NCBI RefSeq assembly: GCF_004123675.1
Contig: NZ_CP035417.1
Span: forward strand, 2,099,501 to 2,163,500
DNA from: Leisingera sp. NJS204
GTDB lineage: Bacteria > Pseudomonadota > Alphaproteobacteria > Rhodobacterales > Rhodobacteraceae
Direction of reading: 5' to 3'
Length of the DNA stretch: 64,000 nucleotides
Below are positions 40,623 to 50,056 of this stretch, piece after piece. Both the position numbers and the translations under genes were made by a program. How positions within the stretch are numbered: the stretch's first letter is position 1; every line of letters begins with the position of its first letter. The notes beneath the pieces are model-generated. The model saw only the letters and a program-made list of their open reading frames with translations. It had not been told where the DNA came from and made no database searches.

Positions 40623-40674
40623 ACCTGCGCAACACCCGCCGCGCCCGCGCCACCAGCGGCGGCGCGCTGATCTC

Positions 40675-41739
40675 TCAATACTGAAAGCCGGGCGTCGAGG
40701 CCGACAGCGCCGCCTCATCCGCGTCCATCTCCGCCGCGATGCCATCGAACAGCGGCGTCGACAGATAGCGCTCGCCAGTATCCGGCAGCACCGCCAGCAG
40801 CACAGCTCCCTCCGGCGCGCTCTCCGCCACCTTGATCGCCGCCGCCAGGCTTGCACCGCCGGAAATCCCGGTCAGGATGCCTTCTTCAGCCGCCAGCCGC
40901 TTGGACCAGGCAATGCTCTCCTCGCCGCTCACCGGCTCCAGCATATCGAAATAGCCCTTGTCCAACGCCTCCTGCAGCACCAGCGGGATGAAATCCGGGG
41001 TCCAGCCCTGGATCGGGTGCGGGTTAAAAGCCGGATGCGTCGCCGCCGGCTCGCCCTCATCATTGCGCGCCTGCGCCTCACCCGACTGCACCAATGCGGC
41101 ATTGGCAGGCTCGCTGAGGGTGATTTTCAGATCCGGCCGCGCGCCCTTCAGCACCCGCCCCAGGCCGGTGACCGTGCCGCCGGTGCCATAGCCCAGCACT
41201 ACATGATCCAGCCGCTGCCCGTCAAAATCACCCAGGATCTCCCGCGCGGTGGTGGCCTCATGAATGTCGGCGTTGTCCTTGGTCTCAAACTGATGCGCCA
41301 GAAACCAGCCGTTTGCTTCGGCAAGCTCCTTGGCCTTCACCACCATGCCGACGGCCTTGTCCTCCTTGCGGGTCAGCACCACCTTGGCGCCCAGCATCCG
41401 CATCAGCCGCCGCCGCTCGACGGAAAACCCGTCATGCATGGTGATCACCAAAGGATAGCCCTTGGCGGCGCACACCATCGCAAGGCCGATCCCGGTATTG
41501 CCGCTGGTCGCCTCCACCACGGTCTGCCCCGGCGCCAGCCGGCCCTCGCGCTCGGCAGCCTCAATGATGTTCAGCGCCAGCCGGTCCTTCACCGATCCCG
41601 CCGGATTGAACGCCTCAAACTTCACATACATTTGAACATGATCCGGTGCGATCCGGTTCAGCCGGATGGCCGGCGTGTCACCCACGGTTTCCAGGATCGA
41701 CCCATACAAACGGCCGCGGCCTTCGGTTGTGTAAATCAT
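40675..41739 (-). CDS. cysK: Cysteine synthase A
   Basis: 354 residues; a PLP enzyme that makes cysteine from O-acetylserine and sulfide. The PLP lysine is K51 in NPAGSVKDRLA; the EATSGNTGIGLA loop, GYGTGGTVTGLGRVLKG phosphate-binding stretch and EGILTGISGGAS block follow. It is about 35 residues longer than typical CysK, the extra part being C-terminal (ending ASTPGFQY). It follows cysE on the same strand with about 310 bases between, so the two form a cysteine-making pair with separate terminators. Confidence 0.93.
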   Translation of the reverse strand: MIYTTEGRGRLYGSILETVGDTPAIRLNRIAPDHVQMYVKFEAFNPAGSVKDRLALNIIEAAEREGRLAPGQTVVEATSGNTGIGLAMVCAAKGYPLVITMHDGFSVERRRLMRMLGAKVVLTRKEDKAVGMVVKAKELAEANGWFLAHQFETKDNADIHEATTAREILGDFDGQRLDHVVLGYGTGGTVTGLGRVLKGARPDLKITLSEPANAALVQSGEAQARNDEGEPAATHPAFNPHPIQGWTPDFIPLVLQEALDKGYFDMLEPVSGEESIAWSKRLAAEEGILTGISGGASLAAAIKVAESAPEGAVLLAVLPDTGERYLSTPLFDGIAAEMDADEAALSASTPGFQY

Positions 41740-42048
41740 CGTCTTTCCCCCGTTCCTGTCGTCTCAGTTAGCTATTGCTTCCAAACATATGCCCATCGCC
41801 GCCGCTCTGATCAAGGAAAGACCGCCGCAGCCACGCAAGGAAAGACCGGTGTTCAAAGCGTTGCAGCCGAAGCAGAACCAGATGCTCTGCCAACGCCCCG
41901 GCGCAGACGGAAACAAGGCCGGAAATCCTGAGAAAAGAAACGGAACCCCAGTCCCTTACCCCAAAAACCCGGCCAACAAAAAAGGGGCGCCAAACGCCCC
42001 TTCATCTTTCTTGCAAATACTCAATTCCCGCGGCCGGCGCCAGATGCC
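41740..42048. other. cysK upstream region with duplicated 13-mer
   Basis: 309 bases without a gene. The 13-mer CAAGGAAAGACCG occurs twice, at 41812-41824 and 41836-41848, 24 bases apart, 73-109 bases upstream of cysK. The right end is the cysE terminator. A duplicated activator site for cysK is possible but not shown. Confidence 0.5.
41979..42022 (-). terminator. cysE terminator with GATGAA motif (copy 3)
   Basis: On the minus strand, GAGTATTTGCAAGAAAGATG runs into GGGGCG-TTTGG-CGCCCC and TTTTTT. It starts 27 bases after the cysE stop. Third copy of the motif, slightly diverged in the centre. Confidence 0.85.
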
Positions 42049-42870
42049 TCACTCCGCAGCAGGAGACCCCGCCGGCACCACCTGATCCATATTGACCGAA
42101 GGCTGATCACAACCCGCCTCGCCGACAATCCTGGCCGGCACGCCCGCCACTGTAGTGCAGGGCGGAACCTCCGCCAGCACCACCGACCCGGCGGCAATCC
42201 GGCTGCAATGGCCAACCTTGATGTTGCCCAGAACCTTGGCACCGGCGCCGATCAGCACGCCATCGCCGATTTTCGGATGGCGGTCCTGCTCTTCCTTGCC
42301 GGTGCCGCCCAGGGTCACCGAATGCAGCATCGACACATTGTCGCCCACCACCGCGGTCTCGCCGATCACAATGGAATGGGCATGATCAATCATGATCCCC
42401 TTGCCGATCCGGGCGCCGGGGTGGATGTCGATGCCGAAAATCTCGGACGTGCGCATCTGAAAGAAATAGGCCAGATCCTTCTGCCCCTGCTCCATCAGGT
42501 AATGGCTGACCCGGTAAGCCTGTACCGCCTGGAACCCCTTGAAATACAGGATCGGCTGCAGCAGCCGGTGGCTGGCCGGGTCGCGCTCGTTGATCGCCAT
42601 CAGGTCGGCACGGGCCGCCTCTACCAGTTCCGGGCAGTCCGCATAGGCGTCATCGACAATTTCCCGCAGGATTGTCATCGACATCTCGTTTGAGGACAGC
42701 TTGGCGGCGATCCGGTAGGACAGCGCCTTCTCCAGCGTCTTGTGGTGCAGGATACAGGCATGGACCAGCCCGCCCATCAATGGCTGGGTGGCCACGGCCT
42801 CCTCTGCTTCGCGGGTGATGCGGTCCCATACGGGATCCACTGGCGTTACGGCTTGCTGTGTTTTTGCCAT
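42049..42870 (-). CDS. cysE: Serine O-acetyltransferase
   Basis: 273 residues. N-terminal helical part (DPVWDRITREAEEAVATQPLMGGLVHACILHHKTLEKAL), then a left-handed beta helix of hexapeptide repeats with the catalytic His region GIMIDHAHSIVIGETAVVGDNVSMLHSVTLGG. It activates serine as O-acetylserine for CysK. The C-terminus ends AGSPAAE and lacks the terminal isoleucine that normally docks into CysK. In Rhodobacterales cysE commonly flanks the GTA cluster, as it does here. Confidence 0.94.
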   Translation of the reverse strand: MAKTQQAVTPVDPVWDRITREAEEAVATQPLMGGLVHACILHHKTLEKALSYRIAAKLSSNEMSMTILREIVDDAYADCPELVEAARADLMAINERDPASHRLLQPILYFKGFQAVQAYRVSHYLMEQGQKDLAYFFQMRTSEIFGIDIHPGARIGKGIMIDHAHSIVIGETAVVGDNVSMLHSVTLGGTGKEEQDRHPKIGDGVLIGAGAKVLGNIKVGHCSRIAAGSVVLAEVPPCTTVAGVPARIVGEAGCDQPSVNMDQVVPAGSPAAE

Positions 42871-43179
42871 GGGTCAACGTCCTTTCTCCGCTCAGACTAC
42901 CCATCTAAGGTGGAATGCAGCAAACGCAAACCCGTGATGAGGCATATTTTTGAAATGAATGAGTCGGATCAGGCGCAGCTGAAACAGCAGATTACCGCCC
43001 AGTTGGCGCTGAAGCCGGCGGCGCACAGGTGTATCAGATGCGCTTCGGGCTGACAGGTTTTTGCGCCCGGAATCAAGCCGCAGGCGCCGGGTGAGCGCCT
43101 GCCCTTAGTTGCAATCCGCCCGCGCCGCCGCCAGGCGGCGCTGCGCCCAACGGCTGGCCGGACAGGTTCCCTGCCCGGA
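42871..43179. other. Gap between cysE and the GTA cluster
   Basis: 309 bases with no firm gene. It holds two GC hairpins past the end of the GTA cluster (CAGGCGC/GCGCCTG at 43081-43101; GCGCCGCC/GGCGGCGC at 43122-43141) that could end GTA transcription but lack T runs, and the cysE upstream region. A 38-codon plus-strand ORF (42937) is not convincing. Confidence 0.55.
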
Positions 43180-43488
43180 TCAGCGGGCGGGAGCGCTCCG
43201 CTCCGCGTCCATCGCAGCCGCCAGTTCCCGCAGCACCAGCCGGGTGCAGCTTAGATATTCCGGATCATCCAGAAACGGCTCGGCGGCCAATGCAAACCGC
43301 CGGGCTGCCGCACTCAGAGACCCATCGCCCCAGCGCGGATGCAGACGGCCCATCAGGCGGCAATGCGCGGCCGCCTCCGCCGCACCGCCTAAGATACGGC
43401 GGCACAGGTGCAGCCGTATGTTCTCCGGCACCGCCAGCAGCGCCCGTGCCACGGCAGACACATCGCCGGGCAGCACAGGAAACCTCAT
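43180..43488 (-). CDS. DUF7742-like protein following GTA g15
   Basis: 102 residues; the ATG at 43488 overlaps the g15 stop (ATGA). It starts MRFPVLPGDVSAVARALLAVPEN and is helical, with LCRRILGGAAEAAAHCRLMGRLHPRWGDGSLSAAA. Similar short genes often trail g15 in roseobacters. The tight overlap shows it belongs to the GTA transcript; its function is unknown. Confidence 0.7.
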   Translation of the reverse strand: MRFPVLPGDVSAVARALLAVPENIRLHLCRRILGGAAEAAAHCRLMGRLHPRWGDGSLSAAARRFALAAEPFLDDPEYLSCTRLVLRELAAAMDAERSAPAR

Positions 43489-46400
43489 CCCAGCACACAT
43501 TTGGCCGCAGGTCCGGCGCCGAACCGGGCGGAGCGCTGCGCAATTTCCAGACTGTCGCCCGGCTGCACCCCGTCCGCTGCTTGCAGTGCCGCCGGATAGG
43601 TCCAGCCCCGCGTTCCGGAACTCTCCTCCCGCAGCACCGTGTTCCCGCGCATCACCCGGATGCGGTAGGATTCGATCTCTTCGCCCAGCGGCACCTCCTC
43701 CAGCTCCCAGCTGTCACCCTCAATCCGCGTCCGGCGCACCCAGGAAGCCGCAATGTCCGCCCCCAAGCCGCCTGCCAGCCGCAAATGCACCGGCGCATAG
43801 GGGCGCAGGCCAACGCCCTCAAACGCCTCCTGCAGATGCAGATAAGACGGATCCTCCAGCGCCCGCCGCGCCGGGCCGATCCGGTAGTGCCGCAGCCGGC
43901 GCCGCTGTTCCGGCGCCAGTTCCATCTGCACCGGTGTTCCATCCAGCAGCACCACAAATGATCCGGCAGGCCAGACCGCAGGCATCAGCGCATCCGTGCC
44001 CTGCTGTCCGCGCAAGCGTCCGCGCAACAGATACGTCTGCGGCGCAATCAGCTCTGCCTCGCGGAACTGGAACAGCTCCCAGTTTCCGGCCGAGCCATCG
44101 CCGATCACCGCCGCATTGGCACCATTCAGGACTGCCTGCATATCGCGGCTTTCAAGCGAGCCGGAGATCAGCTTTACCTGAAGATCCGCCCCCAGATCCC
44201 AGCGCCCGGAACCGGCGGCGAACAGCGGCGATTGTGTCACCCCGACCACCTGCCGCGCCGCAACCACCTGTTCCAGCGCGTAATTTTCATCCGCCTCCGC
44301 GCCGTAAACCGCTACGCTGCCTGGCCAGGCCTGCGCCGTCAGTGCCAGATGCGGTGCATGCGGCACCTCGTCGCCGCGCATCAAGGGCAAGTCCATGAAC
44401 AAGGGCAGCACCGGCCCAGGGGCTGCAAAGGCATTGACCCCCGGCAGCTCCTCCGCCACCGCGGCCAGATCATAGACACCGGGCTCGATCCGGACCGCCT
44501 CCACCATCTGCGCTTCCGCCTGCTCCACCCGGTCGATACGGTAGAGCTGGTCCTTGCCCTCCACCGGCAGGGAGACCACATCCCCCGCCCCCAGATGCAG
44601 CATCGAAGGCGGCAGCGAGAACCGCGCCGTATCGCGTGAGATCCGCGCCTCGGCCAGCCAGCGGCTGACGGTCTGGCGCGCCTCGGCTCGGGTCAGCGCC
44701 AGCGGCAGCTCGTTCTGGCTGACACTATGCGTCGCCTCATCCGGCAGCACCGCCTCAACCGAACCGGCAGCATGGTCGCCGCCCCATTCGGTGAACCGCA
44801 GCCGCACCCGGCCCGCCAGTTCCGCCTCGCTGGCGCGGGCGAGCTCCAGGCTGCCGTCCATCTCGTCATTCCCGGCCAAATGCGCCAGCGCCAGCGCCTC
44901 GGCGCCTGTCCCTTTGCGCATCCGGAACTTCAGCAGCCCGTCACGTTCCACCGCATCAAACCCGTGCCGCAGCATCAGGGGCTGCAAAACCGTGCGCGCG
45001 TCGCTGACATCCGGGTTCGCAAACCCATGCACCACGCCATATAGGCCAGTGACATCAATGTCATACAGACCGGAGCGGTGGCAAACCTCCTCCACCACCG
45101 ATCCCAGTGTCCGCTGCCCGGCGCGCCCGTTCAGCCAATGGCCGCGCAGATAGTTTTCGCCATCGTTCCAGATCTCAATGCGGCTGGGAAAGGCCGGAAA
45201 CGGCCGCGCATCCCAGGCCCAGACATAGGCGTTGGCCATGTCCAGCATCCGCCCTTCGTATTCTTCTGACAGCGGATTGTTGGCGGCCTCTCCCCAATAG
45301 CCCAGAAAGGCCCGCAGATAGGCAATCTGCATCAGGTCGTCCCGCAACCCGTTGGAATACCTCGGCAGTTTTGATTCCGAGCTTTTCGGATCCAGAAACT
45401 TGTTCGGCTGATTGGTGCCCTTGTCGATGGCAGCGCAGCCCAGTTCGGTGAACCAGACGGGCTTGGACTGCGGCACCCAATCGGTGGGCGCTGCCTGCCG
45501 CACCCCGCCGATCCGCTCGTGATGCTCACTTGTCCACCAGCTGCGGATATCCTTGTAACGCCACACCCAAGCCTCATCATGGGCGCCGTCGGTGATCGGG
45601 GTGCGGATTTGCGCTTCGCGGGCTTCCGGCGAGTGGTAGTACCAGTCAAACCCCTCGCCGCCTTCGACATTGCTGCGCAGATAGTCCGGATCATAGATCG
45701 CCGGCACGCCGGATTGCGCGTCCAGATGGTCCTCGCCGTCGCGCCAATCGGACAGCGGCATGTAATTGTCGATGCCAATGAAATCGATGTTGCCGTCCGC
45801 CCACAGCGGGTCGAGGTGGAAATAGCGGTCCCCCTCCGGCGACTGATAGCCCCAGTATTCCGACCAGTCAGCGGCATAGCCGATTTTGGTCTCTGCACCC
45901 AAGAGCGCGCGCACCTCTGCCGCCAGTCCTTTCAAGGCCTGAACCGCCGGAAAGCCGGTGGCGCCGCGGATCTGGGTCAAGGCCCGCATTTCCGAGCTGA
46001 TGCAAAACGCCTCAACCCCGCCCGCCGCCGCACAGAGCGCCGCATTGTGCAGGATAAAACGCGACAGGCTCCATTCCTGCGGCCCGTTATAGGTGACGGT
46101 TCCCTCGCCCAAGGTGAAATCCGCCGCAGTGACGGTGCCAATGAAGCCCGCAACTTCAGCCTCCGCCGCCGCCGTGCCATCGGGCGACCCCGGCTGTCCG
46201 GGCGCCGCAGACAGCGTGATCCGCCCGCGCCAGGGCAGATGCGGCTGGCCGACAGCCCCGGTCCAGGGATCGGTCAACGAATTGTCTTCGGCCTGATCCA
46301 TCAGGATGAACGGGTAGAACATCACCCGCAGCCCGCGGCCCTGCATCTCGCGGATCGACTGGATAACCGAGGCATCCGCCGGGGTGCCGCCATAAAGCGG

Positions 46401-47399
46401 CTCGCCGTCCTTCTTCAGCACTTCCTCAGCCGCGGTGCGGATCACGCCGCTGACAGACCAGGGCATGCTGCCCTCGGCGTGCTTATGCTCCACCTTGGGT
46501 TTCAGCGAACACTCACCGCAGCGCAGGTCGCCGCCGAACCACGACACAATCAACGAAGCCGCACCGCAGGCCGGCAGCTCAGCCTCCAGCGCGTTCAGCG
46601 AGGTCTTGAGATCACTAAGGCCCGAGGGCGTATGCTCATTGGCCGGCTTGGCATCCCCCGGCCCGCCGGAATACTGCACAACATCCGATGCCAGCGCGTA
46701 TTCGCCGGTGCCGGGCATCAGCGCCACCCCCTGCACCAGCCGGCCCAGATCCTGCGCATGGCTGCTGCTGGCGGGCTGCTCGGGGCGCAGCACATCAAAT
46801 GAAAACTGCGGCACCCGGTTGCCAAACCGGGCAAGGTCCAGGTTCTCCATCACCACATAGGCGGTGCCGCGGTAGGCGGGCACCCGGCCTGCGCCTTCGA
46901 CCGCTTCCATCACCGGATCGGCCAGCTGGTCCATGCTGCCGGTGTAGACGGTCATGTTCAGATCCTTGGGCGCCACTTCCTCGCCATCAGCCCAGACGCG
47001 GGACACATGCGCGACCTCGCCCTCGCACAGCGCAATCGCCAGCGACACGGAATAGCCGTAGCTGGTCACCTGCGGCTGGCTGGGCCGCCCCTTGCCGCCG
47101 CCGCCGCTGGTCTGGGAGGTTTCCAGAAAGCGCGAGGTCCAGATCACCTGGCCGCCCAGCCGCATCCGGCCATAGACCTGCGTCATCGGTGTGCCTTCGC
47201 TGGCCTGGGTCAGGCGGAAACGGTCGACCCTGCCGGTCTCCACCGGATCCGCGCCGCTGCCCAGCAGCCGTTCGTCGATCACCCGGCCCAGAGTCGCGCC
47301 CACCGCGCGGCCAATCACCGCCGACGACAGCCCCGCCACGGTGCCGCCGATTGTGCCGCCAATCGCCGCACCGGCGGCAGAAAGAAGAATGGTTGCCAT
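43485..47399 (-). CDS. GTA baseplate megatron protein, glycoside hydrolase TIM-barrel-like (g15)
   Basis: 1304 residues, the largest GTA gene. The N-terminal glycine/alanine-rich segment (LLSAAGAAIGGTIGGTVAGLSSAVIGRAVGATLG) with TPMTQVYGRMRLGGQVIWTSRF is typical of g15. The central part (about 430-740) is the GTA_TIM domain (LSRFILHNAALCAAAGGVEAFCISSEMRALTQIRG; IDFIGIDNYMPLSDW; KPVWFTELGCAAIDKGTNQPN), followed by phage tail-tip modules. It forms the tail tip that contacts the recipient cell. Length and order match RcGTA. Confidence 0.94.
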   Translation of the reverse strand: MATILLSAAGAAIGGTIGGTVAGLSSAVIGRAVGATLGRVIDERLLGSGADPVETGRVDRFRLTQASEGTPMTQVYGRMRLGGQVIWTSRFLETSQTSGGGGKGRPSQPQVTSYGYSVSLAIALCEGEVAHVSRVWADGEEVAPKDLNMTVYTGSMDQLADPVMEAVEGAGRVPAYRGTAYVVMENLDLARFGNRVPQFSFDVLRPEQPASSSHAQDLGRLVQGVALMPGTGEYALASDVVQYSGGPGDAKPANEHTPSGLSDLKTSLNALEAELPACGAASLIVSWFGGDLRCGECSLKPKVEHKHAEGSMPWSVSGVIRTAAEEVLKKDGEPLYGGTPADASVIQSIREMQGRGLRVMFYPFILMDQAEDNSLTDPWTGAVGQPHLPWRGRITLSAAPGQPGSPDGTAAAEAEVAGFIGTVTAADFTLGEGTVTYNGPQEWSLSRFILHNAALCAAAGGVEAFCISSEMRALTQIRGATGFPAVQALKGLAAEVRALLGAETKIGYAADWSEYWGYQSPEGDRYFHLDPLWADGNIDFIGIDNYMPLSDWRDGEDHLDAQSGVPAIYDPDYLRSNVEGGEGFDWYYHSPEAREAQIRTPITDGAHDEAWVWRYKDIRSWWTSEHHERIGGVRQAAPTDWVPQSKPVWFTELGCAAIDKGTNQPNKFLDPKSSESKLPRYSNGLRDDLMQIAYLRAFLGYWGEAANNPLSEEYEGRMLDMANAYVWAWDARPFPAFPSRIEIWNDGENYLRGHWLNGRAGQRTLGSVVEEVCHRSGLYDIDVTGLYGVVHGFANPDVSDARTVLQPLMLRHGFDAVERDGLLKFRMRKGTGAEALALAHLAGNDEMDGSLELARASEAELAGRVRLRFTEWGGDHAAGSVEAVLPDEATHSVSQNELPLALTRAEARQTVSRWLAEARISRDTARFSLPPSMLHLGAGDVVSLPVEGKDQLYRIDRVEQAEAQMVEAVRIEPGVYDLAAVAEELPGVNAFAAPGPVLPLFMDLPLMRGDEVPHAPHLALTAQAWPGSVAVYGAEADENYALEQVVAARQVVGVTQSPLFAAGSGRWDLGADLQVKLISGSLESRDMQAVLNGANAAVIGDGSAGNWELFQFREAELIAPQTYLLRGRLRGQQGTDALMPAVWPAGSFVVLLDGTPVQMELAPEQRRRLRHYRIGPARRALEDPSYLHLQEAFEGVGLRPYAPVHLRLAGGLGADIAASWVRRTRIEGDSWELEEVPLGEEIESYRIRVMRGNTVLREESSGTRGWTYPAALQAADGVQPGDSLEIAQRSARFGAGPAAKCVLG

Positions 47400-47866
47400 C
47401 AGATCATCTCCTTTGGAAAGTGAAACCGCGCCACGATGCGGCGCTGCCAGGGCGGGCTCAGCGGGCTTTCGACAACCCCGTGGCCTGTGTAGGCGTGGAT
47501 GAAAGCAGGGCCTGGTTCGAGAGCGTCCCGCACGCCAGCCCTCAGTTCTGATATGGACGACTGCACCCCCAGATGCTTGGCCACCGACCCATCGCGCATC
47601 CGGAACAGGATCACATCGCCGGCGGCAGCCTCAGACAAGGGTTTCGCCACCAAATGCCGCGCCGCGGCCTGCCATAGCGCCTCAGCCCCCTGCGGTTCGG
47701 ACCAATCCATCGTATAGGCGGGCGGCGCCTCGGGCTCGGCCCCGTACAGCTCCCGCCACAGCCCCCGGATCAGGCCCAGGCAATCGCAGCCCGCGCCCTT
47801 GCAGGCGGCCTGATGCACATAAGGCGTGCCGATCCAGCCGCGGGCGGCCTGAACCACCCGGTTCAT
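47399..47866 (-). CDS. GTA NlpC/P60 peptidase (g14)
   Basis: 155 residues. NlpC/P60 cysteine peptidase with catalytic C29 in GCDCLGLIRG and H98 in VAKHLGVQ. It cleaves peptidoglycan to let DNA enter the recipient. The ATG at 47866 overlaps the g13 stop (ATGA) and replaces a longer, unsupported reading; its stop shares its last base with the g15 start. Confidence 0.93.
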   Translation of the reverse strand: MNRVVQAARGWIGTPYVHQAACKGAGCDCLGLIRGLWRELYGAEPEAPPAYTMDWSEPQGAEALWQAAARHLVAKPLSEAAAGDVILFRMRDGSVAKHLGVQSSISELRAGVRDALEPGPAFIHAYTGHGVVESPLSPPWQRRIVARFHFPKEMI

Positions 47867-48750
47867 CGTCTGCTGCCCCCGGTGTTCATGCCGGACTGGC
47901 GCGGCACCGCCATCACCCAATCTTCGCCCGGAATATCGGGGAAGCCCTGAAAATTCAGAAGGTTATTGAACTTCAGCCGGCAGGTTTCCATGCGCTTGTC
48001 GCAACCGGCCTCCAGCCGGACCGTGTCCCCCGGTGCCACTGCCGAACGGATCGGTTCCCACAGGGTGATCCGGCGCCCGCAGGCCTTGGTCTGATCCGCC
48101 TTTACGGCGCCCCACAGCCCTTTTGCCGCACCGCTTAGCACCATCAACCGCCCGCCGGTGAACCAATCCGGTTCAAATCCCGGCAGCGCGTCCCAATGGA
48201 ACACCTCGTTGCGCTCAACTGCGATGGTCTGCAGCTCAACCGCGTAGCCGGGCGTCTCCAGATCAAAGCGGCAGGCCGCATCGCCCAGCACCGCCGTGCA
48301 AGGTTTCTGATAGATCCGCCCAAGCGGCTGGTTCAGCAGCTCCGTCAGCCCGCGCAGCTCAGCCTCGAACGCACCGCCCGCACGGCGGATCTCGCCGATT
48401 GATCCGCGGAACTGCAGCCAGCGCATTGATGCATCCTGCCAGTTCACCAGCCAGCAGCGCACCTCGGCACCGTCAAAGCGCCCCGCTTCAATGTCCTGCT
48501 CGCGCACGGCGGCGTCGCTTAAAACCCCCAGCGCTTCGGTGTTGTCGACAGACAGACCGGTGGCTTGGCTCACGGCCCGTGCCGTCAGCCCGCTGCCTGG
48601 CTGAAAGTGCAACCCGTCAAAGCTCAGCACACAGTCGTGATCGGTGAAACCCAGCACCGTGCCGTCACGCCGTTCCAGCGCCCAGGCCCGGCAGAGCGTG
48701 GTGACGCCGGTCTTAAGGTGGGCCTGTAACGCGTTGGAAAGACTGCTCAT
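47863..48750 (-). CDS. GTA hub protein, DUF2163 (g13)
   Basis: 295 residues. DUF2163 and C-terminal phage BR0599-like domain: LQAHLKTGVTTLCRAWALERRDGTVLGFTDHDC at the start, ending CDKRMETCRLKFNNLLNFQGFPDIPGEDW with the paired cysteines that bind an iron-sulfur cluster in the RcGTA hub. Start overlaps the g12 stop by four bases. Confidence 0.93.
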   Translation of the reverse strand: MSSLSNALQAHLKTGVTTLCRAWALERRDGTVLGFTDHDCVLSFDGLHFQPGSGLTARAVSQATGLSVDNTEALGVLSDAAVREQDIEAGRFDGAEVRCWLVNWQDASMRWLQFRGSIGEIRRAGGAFEAELRGLTELLNQPLGRIYQKPCTAVLGDAACRFDLETPGYAVELQTIAVERNEVFHWDALPGFEPDWFTGGRLMVLSGAAKGLWGAVKADQTKACGRRITLWEPIRSAVAPGDTVRLEAGCDKRMETCRLKFNNLLNFQGFPDIPGEDWVMAVPRQSGMNTGGSRR

Positions 48751-49379
48751 ACCCGGACCTCCACCACCGGCACCGCCGGCGCCTCACCTGCTTGGAACGA
48801 CGCCACGCTGGTCTGGATGCCAGTGGTATCAAAGCGCACCGGCACGTCGAATTCAAAGCCGGCGTTGATGCTAAGGCCGACCTCCGGCGGATGCGCCAGG
48901 GTGATCAACCCGGTGGCGGTGTCCAGCTGGTAATCGACGCTTTCGCGCAGCTCATCCTGTTCGATGCCGACCCGCACAGAACCCGCTACCGGCTTGGCAA
49001 TCGGGCGCTGATAGGTGAACTCCCCCGACCGGTAGGTCTTGGCCAGCTGGAACGTCACGGTGCTGCCGTCGCCGATGGCAATCACCTGATCGCGGAAATC
49101 CGCCTCGGCGCTGGGCCGGGCTGATTTGTAGTCGCTCCAGTCCTTCCAGCGAAAGCCGTACAGCTGCCCTTGGCGGGCTTCGAAGAAGGCGATCAGGGTT
49201 TCGATATCCTCCAGCGCACGCAGGCCCAGACCGGCATCATAACGGCGGCGGGAATGCGCCCAGGGGGTGTTGCGTTCTTCAAACCCGTTGGCAAGCGTCA
49301 CCACATCGGTGCGCCGCTCAGGCCCGCCGACCGAGCCGAAGCTAAGCGAAGCGGGAAAGCGGACTTCGTGGAAATTCAT
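48747..49379 (-). CDS. GTA distal tail protein, DUF2460 (g12)
   Basis: 210 residues. DUF2460: MNFHEVRFPASLSFGSVGGPERRTDVVTLANGFEERNTPWAHSRRRYDAGLGLR, a near-invariant opening in GTA g12. The ATG at 49379 with GGAGGG upstream is preferred over a start five codons earlier. It caps the tail tube and binds the hub. Confidence 0.94.
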   Translation of the reverse strand: MNFHEVRFPASLSFGSVGGPERRTDVVTLANGFEERNTPWAHSRRRYDAGLGLRALEDIETLIAFFEARQGQLYGFRWKDWSDYKSARPSAEADFRDQVIAIGDGSTVTFQLAKTYRSGEFTYQRPIAKPVAGSVRVGIEQDELRESVDYQLDTATGLITLAHPPEVGLSINAGFEFDVPVRFDTTGIQTSVASFQAGEAPAVPVVEVRV

Positions 49380-49396
49380 CTGGTTACCCTCCATCC

Positions 49397-50056
49397 TTAA
49401 CGGTTGCGTCCGCCGCGTGACAACGCGCGGGACAGCTGTGCGGCAATCTGGCTGCGGCTGCGTTCAAAGCCTTTGACGTCGGGGGTGGAGACATTCATCA
49501 CCACATTGACCCCGCCGCCGCCCTGGCTGCGCACGCCAAGCGAGCCGTCAGCGCCGCGGGTCAGCGGCAGGATCGCCTCCGGTCCGGCCTCGCCCATCAG
49601 CCCGGTGGCGCCGCGCATCGGGAATGCGGTTGGTCCGGTGACAACGCCGCCCTTGGCAAACGGCATCACCTTGCCTTGGCTGAAGGCGGCGCCATCGGCA
49701 AAAGGCAGGATGTTTCCGATCAGCGAGGTGAGGCCGTCGGTCAGCAACCCGCCGGCATGGTTCATCACCGGTTTCATGGCAGCGTTGTAGGTGGTGCGGA
49801 TCATCGAGCGCGCCAGCGTGTCCATCGACTCCGACAGGCTGTCGCCGTCGAACACCAACCCGTCAAAAGCACGCCGCAAGCCCTTGGAAAGACTGCGGTC
49901 CAGTATCTGCGCGTCGCGGCCGGTTTCGGAAAACCCTTCTTTCACACGGCCCAGCGTTTCTGCAAAGGCAGCGGCCATTCCAGAGGCACCGTCCAGCGCT
50001 TCTCTCAAAGCCTCGCCTTGCAATTCCAGTTCTGCCATTGATGACGAGTCAGCCAT
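49397..50056 (-). CDS. GTA tail tape-measure protein (g11)
   Basis: 219 residues, short for a tape measure, matching the very short GTA tail. It has the block MRGATGLMGEAGPEAILPLTRGADGSLGV, typical of phage tape-measure C-termini, preceded by a hydrophobic helix region (GGLLTDGLTSLIGNILPFADGAAFSQG). The start overlaps g10.1 by eight bases. Confidence 0.9.
   Translation of the reverse strand: MADSSSMAELELQGEALREALDGASGMAAAFAETLGRVKEGFSETGRDAQILDRSLSKGLRRAFDGLVFDGDSLSESMDTLARSMIRTTYNAAMKPVMNHAGGLLTDGLTSLIGNILPFADGAAFSQGKVMPFAKGGVVTGPTAFPMRGATGLMGEAGPEAILPLTRGADGSLGVRSQGGGGVNVVMNVSTPDVKGFERSRSQIAAQLSRALSRGGRNR

Noticed and set aside
42937-43053. 38-codon ORF (MRHIFEMNESDQAQ...) between cysE and the GTA cluster
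   Set aside because: The N-terminal half looks protein-like, but there is no ribosome-binding site and the C-terminal half is unlike a real protein; at best a fragment.
43109-44398. 429-codon plus-strand ORF opposite the GTA tail-tip gene
   Set aside because: Pro/Arg/Ala-rich shadow with no start signal.
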